A DNA stretch of 64,000 nt from Melampsora larici-populina 98AG31 (Eukaryota; Basidiomycota; Pucciniomycetes; Pucciniales; Melampsoraceae), in assembly GCF_000204055.1 (NCBI RefSeq), contig NW_006768776.1, positions 1,371,168 to 1,435,167 on the forward strand, given 5' to 3'. How positions within the stretch are numbered: position 1 is the stretch's first letter; each line of letters opens with the position of its first letter. The translations under genes were made by a program, and so were the position numbers. Below the pieces are notes generated by a model that was not told the origin of the DNA, made no database searches, and saw only the letters and a program-made list of their open reading frames with translations. Below, piece by piece: positions 60,334 to 64,000 of the stretch.

Positions 60334-61977
60334 GATATGATCAATTGTAGCACGATTTGTTTCTTATTGTTTTCACTCTCATGGCCTTAGAGGAAAACAT
60401 CCAATTTGACTTCATAAGTATGTAAAGGGGTTCTAACAAATAAATAAAAAATTGTTCAAACCAAATGAGAAAGAGTAATGAAAAGATGAGATAAAGTATA
60501 AAAACAAAAAGAGATTAGTATATGGTTGAATTCACAAGAATATAGAATTTCAAGAATGATGCACTTAAAGGAAACCAGATAAAGATAGTTTAGAAAAAGT
60601 TAATCTTTTCATGAAGAATAAGGTTCATATTCTTTTTGATTTTTCAAAACAAGGTTAAGATCATACAACTGATCTCATATGATTCAATTTAATAAAATGA
60701 AATGACAAAAAATTGTACATATATCTTTTTTTCTTATTTTCTAAAGATCTTGATCCTTTTCCACATTAGTCTTTTTATAACATCATCAATTCACCATATA
60801 TCAACTTTTTAAACATCTGATAAATAATCCATTCATCATAAATCTTGAAAACTCTGTCTGTCTTTTGGATTGATCTTATCTTGTAATCATCATAAAGAAT
60901 TCAAAACCAATCAAAAAGAAATGGATGTTTGGTAAAAAGGTAAACAAATCAATTGGTTCTACATTATTGATTGAGAGTCCAACTTGGATACAGGGTTTCT
61001 ACAACACCCATCCCAAAGCATAACCAGTATGTATGTACAAACTCCTGTGGTCTGTTTATTTTTGCACATTATCCCACCAAAAAATTTAACCTGCAGCACA
61101 TGTTGATGGTACCCCACAGAATATATGAAGAGGAGCAGCTGTATTGAGTAAAGTTGGTCTGAAGCAGAGCTTGGACCAGGAGCCAGTTTGGGTCAATGGT
61201 CCGTATGGATATATGTAGTTGACCTGACATGATTCCCAAAACCTTTCCTGGTTTTGATAGTTGTGTCACTGTCAGTGTGATAGGATTCAAAGGCTTGGCT
61301 TTCATTGGGTTTTGTATACTTCTTTTGGTATGCTTAAAAATACTTAAAACCTCTTTGAGATTGGGCTTCACTATCATGTGTGTCAAGGACCATTTGTCTA
61401 GAGCTTAGTGGGCTGGTAGTCGTAGTGGATAGAAAAATGATTGGGGCACCACTCATGTCCATGTACATGAGATCTTCCATTGAACCCATGATGTTGACCA
61501 TAGCTTCCATCCTCTGTAAAAACAAACTTAACAATCTTGAACCTACAAACATCTTGTTTATGAATTTTAGTGCATGTGAAGTTATGATGGTGGATTTTTT
61601 CAGTTTCAATAAAAGCATTGATTATATTTAGAAAATCACTTTTGTTTCCAACATATAAGCTTACCTTCAAAGTTCATTCTGATAATGATATTTTGGCTCC
61701 CGTATTTCCAATCCCTGTTCTTGAAATCTTTGCTCCAAAAAAATTGTTTGATAAAGTTCTGTGAAATCAGATCTCTTCTTTTTCTGAGTATATGACACAT
61801 GAATTCTGATTACTAGATGATTTAAGTAAGAATTGACAAAGAAACAAAAGTAAAAAAATTCTATGTAAAAAATACAAAAAATTGGTCTGAGGTTCAAGAA
61901 AGAAATTTTTAAGTTAAATTTGTAAGGAATTAAGCAAGAAGTTTTGTTTACTAAACACCAAAAAGAATGAAGATAAC
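60334..61977. other. A/T-rich intergenic stretch with possible gene remnants
   Basis: No confident gene. On the minus strand, 61670-61069 contains exon-like pieces with plausible borders (TTTTTACAG acceptor at about 61515; a CAG acceptor near 61229 before NYIYPYGPLTQTGSW). The frames do not join into one protein and no domain is recognised. Confidence 0.4.
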
Positions 61978-61982
61978 ACTGT

Positions 61983-62987
61983 TGTGAGGGTAGGTGCTCA
62001 GGAAGAGGACTCTATGCTCACTAATTGGGCAAAAGGTGGGTAGGATTTCAAGAATTCTTATTCTCTATTTCATGTATGTGGTATCTACAAGTGAAATAAA
62101 GAAAAGAAAGGAGAGAAAGGGAATAGAACTAGTAGTCTGTAGGAACAAACCCAGACTGACTACAGTTAAGTGACTCCTTAAAAGGAGATTACAAAATAAT
62201 AACTAGTATTATTATTAATGAATGAGGGTTGGATCCAAGACCCTCCTTTAATCTTCTGTTGACTGAGTTAAAGGGTGAGATAAAGATCACCAAACTAGTT
62301 GTTCTTATGGTCACTAACCTAGGGTTGTTCTTATGGTCACCAACCTGAAAGTTTTTCTTAAGGTCACTAACCTGGGGCTGTTAGAGGTCACCAACCTAGT
62401 TTGATTTCTACTTGGGGGAAGTAGAGGATCCAGAGGGATGTGAAGGAATGTATTACTTACTTTTAATCAGGAAGCTGATTAAAGTTGTAAGAAGTTTATC
62501 ACTAGTCTTATCTTTGTAAGACTCTTGATATTTACTTCTGTAGAACTTTAATATTGTTCTTTAAAAGTGTAGTGTAATAATTGCTTGGGGAAATTCTCTG
62601 AAGGCTGAGAGAGGAGGGGTTTATATACCTTCCTCTCTAAACCTAACTGTGGTGATATTTGTGATTATCACTACATTGGTTCAGGGTTGATCATTAATAT
62701 ATGTTAATGATTATTACTAGTAATGCTTAATTACATATACATGTTATGTATAATATGTAATATAAGCATTTTAACTCTTGACACTGAGTTTTGAGGTGTA
62801 AATGGTGTTTTGTTACATATTACATGTTGTTTTAAGTGTACATGTGTATGTAATGAGTGTTTTGGTACATTGTATTACATGTTACATATAGTCTAAACTC
62901 AATATGTACATGTAATTTAATTTATACATAATATTTTTAATGTTACAAGTTAGTTTTGGGTACATGTATATGTACTCAGGGCTGACA
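61983..62987. repeat. Solo LTR of a gypsy-like element (5-bp TSD ACTGT)
   Basis: 1005 bp, starting TGTGAGGGTAGG and ending TACTCAGGGCTGACA. The terminal 15 bases and the CTCTTGACACTGAGT segment match the gypsy LTRs at 13736 and 29348 (ACTCAGGGCTGACA; CTCTTGAAACTGAGT). ACTGT flanks it at 61978-61982 and 62988-62992. No internal coding sequence, so this is the product of LTR-LTR recombination. It contains four GGTCAC(T/C)AACCT repeats (about 62308-62397). Confidence 0.88.
62305..62400. repeat. GGTCACYAACCT repeat cluster inside the solo LTR
   Basis: Four imperfect copies spaced roughly 25-30 bp, absent from the gypsy LTRs at 13736 and 29348. Confidence 0.8.
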
Positions 62988-62997
62988 ACTGTAAACA

Positions 62998-63554
62998 TGG
63001 GAAAATGATGATTAGTGTAGTTTGTCATCAAAAGATCTATCACTGCACACCTGAGCCATAACACCCAAACTACATTATATATGTGCAACAAGTTGGGTAA
63101 ATTGTTAGCTATCATGTACATACAGTTCTACTCAGTTCCCTGCTCATCTGAATGGTGGATCATATGTAATACCTCCTGTAATTTTTTTCAGTTTGACAAA
63201 AGCATTCAAAGAATTCACTACATACACTGACTCATAGTTTTGGTGTGATTCTATTAACTAAACCTCATGTAACACCCTTTTTGTTACTTTTGAATGGCTT
63301 TCAGAGTATTACACAAGTAGCTATGGAGGTATATGTAGTCAATTTTTGGGACTGTTTTGTCAAACTGGAAAAAGTTACATGATGTATCACATGTGACTTA
63401 CTTCTTCAGACAAGCAGGGAACTGAGCCAACCTGTATGTACATGATAGCCAATAGTTTACTCAGCTTGTTCCACATATGTAGTGTGGGTGTTATGGATCA
63501 GGCGTGTAGTGATAGATCTTTTGATGACAAACTACAATAATCATCATTTTCCCA
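62998..63554. mobile_element. 557-bp foldback element
   Basis: The outer ~200 bp on each side are inverted copies of one another: TGGGAAAATGATGATTAGTG at the left and TGGGAAAATGATGATTATTG at the right (reverse complement). Both contain TTTGTCATCAAAAGATCTAT, CATAACACCCA and ATCATGTACATACAG. A shorter unique loop lies near 63205-63345. No clear target duplication was found. No coding capacity. Confidence 0.83.
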
Positions 63555-64000
63555 GTTCCACTTGGGGATAGTGTATAATGTTTATGGTGTAACTTATTAC
63601 ACTCTGATGAACCATCAATTAACACACTTACTTGAGATTACATGATACTTATTTCTATCCCTGAAGTTCACATGCTGTCCACAATCAATCAATCAAGCAG
63701 ATTCAAGAAATTGGAAGCTTGCACAAATTCTGAATGTCTTATTACATAAATATTTAGGATAATACTAAACCCAGCCTGGTCCTTGTACTACCTCTGACCA
63801 CCTGGATTTCATCTGTATCTAATCTTGATCTCACACTATCCCATGGGGCTTGACATTTGGGGTGGTCTGTTGAAATTTTGTCAATTTCATGTTGTGACCG
63901 TCTGCTTGTCAATTTGTTGATTTGAGATTTTGTGTCCATGAGAGGCCTGAATCATTTGTACTCCCCTCTAGGGAGGAAGCGTGGTATTAGGGAAAGTTGT
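63555..64000. other. Right edge, no feature seen
   Basis: No supported coding sequence, RNA or repeat; the frame 63754-63939 has no recognisable content. Confidence 0.5.

Noticed and set aside
61069..61897. Possible multi-exon minus-strand gene (HHGFNGRSHVHGHEW; NYIYPYGPLTQTGSW)
   Set aside because: Exon-like pieces with plausible borders exist, but the frames cannot be joined without stops and no family could be named. Left as an intergenic remnant.

Overview
This window looks like nuclear DNA of a basidiomycete fungus, most probably a rust (Pucciniales). It is AT-rich, has short GT-AG introns even inside transposase genes, and carries one conserved host gene for a Ste20/PAK kinase, one short gene for a predicted secreted protein, and a very heavy load of transposons. 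The assignment to rusts is inference; no species marker is visible. No tRNA, rRNA or CRISPR array was recognised.

Left part (1-45419). A 2+ kb non-coding unit (RepA) occurs twice in direct order, at 1513-9216 and 9269-45419, and almost everything else here is inserted into it. Copy 1 holds a 5.6-kb DDE-type DNA transposon (2764-8360) with 31-bp inverted ends and an 8-bp target duplication; copy 2 still shows the empty site. Copy 2 holds a 775-bp deletion derivative of a pogo-like element (9432-10206), then a hAT element (10434-37007), then a DIRS/Ngaro-like tyrosine-recombinase retroelement (about 37165 into an assembly gap at 43543-44075). The hAT element was itself hit by a Ty3/gypsy retrotransposon (13736-30299) and by a Mutator-like element (30822-36767). 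The gypsy element was in turn hit by a Ty1/copia retrotransposon (17260-23643). RepA > hAT > gypsy > copia is thus a four-level nest, and target duplications or flanking direct repeats mark each level. A fragment of a second DIRS-like element lies at the window start (559-1149).

Middle part (45420-53713). A two-exon gene for a 95-residue predicted secreted protein (45822-46172, minus) follows RepA. Next come two copies of a GCTAAGC-rich non-autonomous element with 7-bp target duplications, and a decayed pogo-like transposase (48387-51046) opened by two further insertions, one of which contains a third.

Right part (53714-64000). The Ste20/PAK-type kinase gene (53714-56406, minus, seven exons, 733 residues) is the only clear host housekeeping gene. 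Beside it sits a full-length pogo/Tigger-like transposon (57160-60140) with an apparently intact three-exon transposase and two miniature elements in its leader. Further right are a Harbinger-like miniature element, a 1-kb solo gypsy LTR with a 5-bp target duplication, and a 557-bp foldback element.

The order of insertion can be read directly from which element interrupts which. LTR identities of about 99% suggest the gypsy and copia insertions are recent. Several transposase and polyprotein stops are TGA where arginine CGA is expected, which hints at C-to-T mutation.
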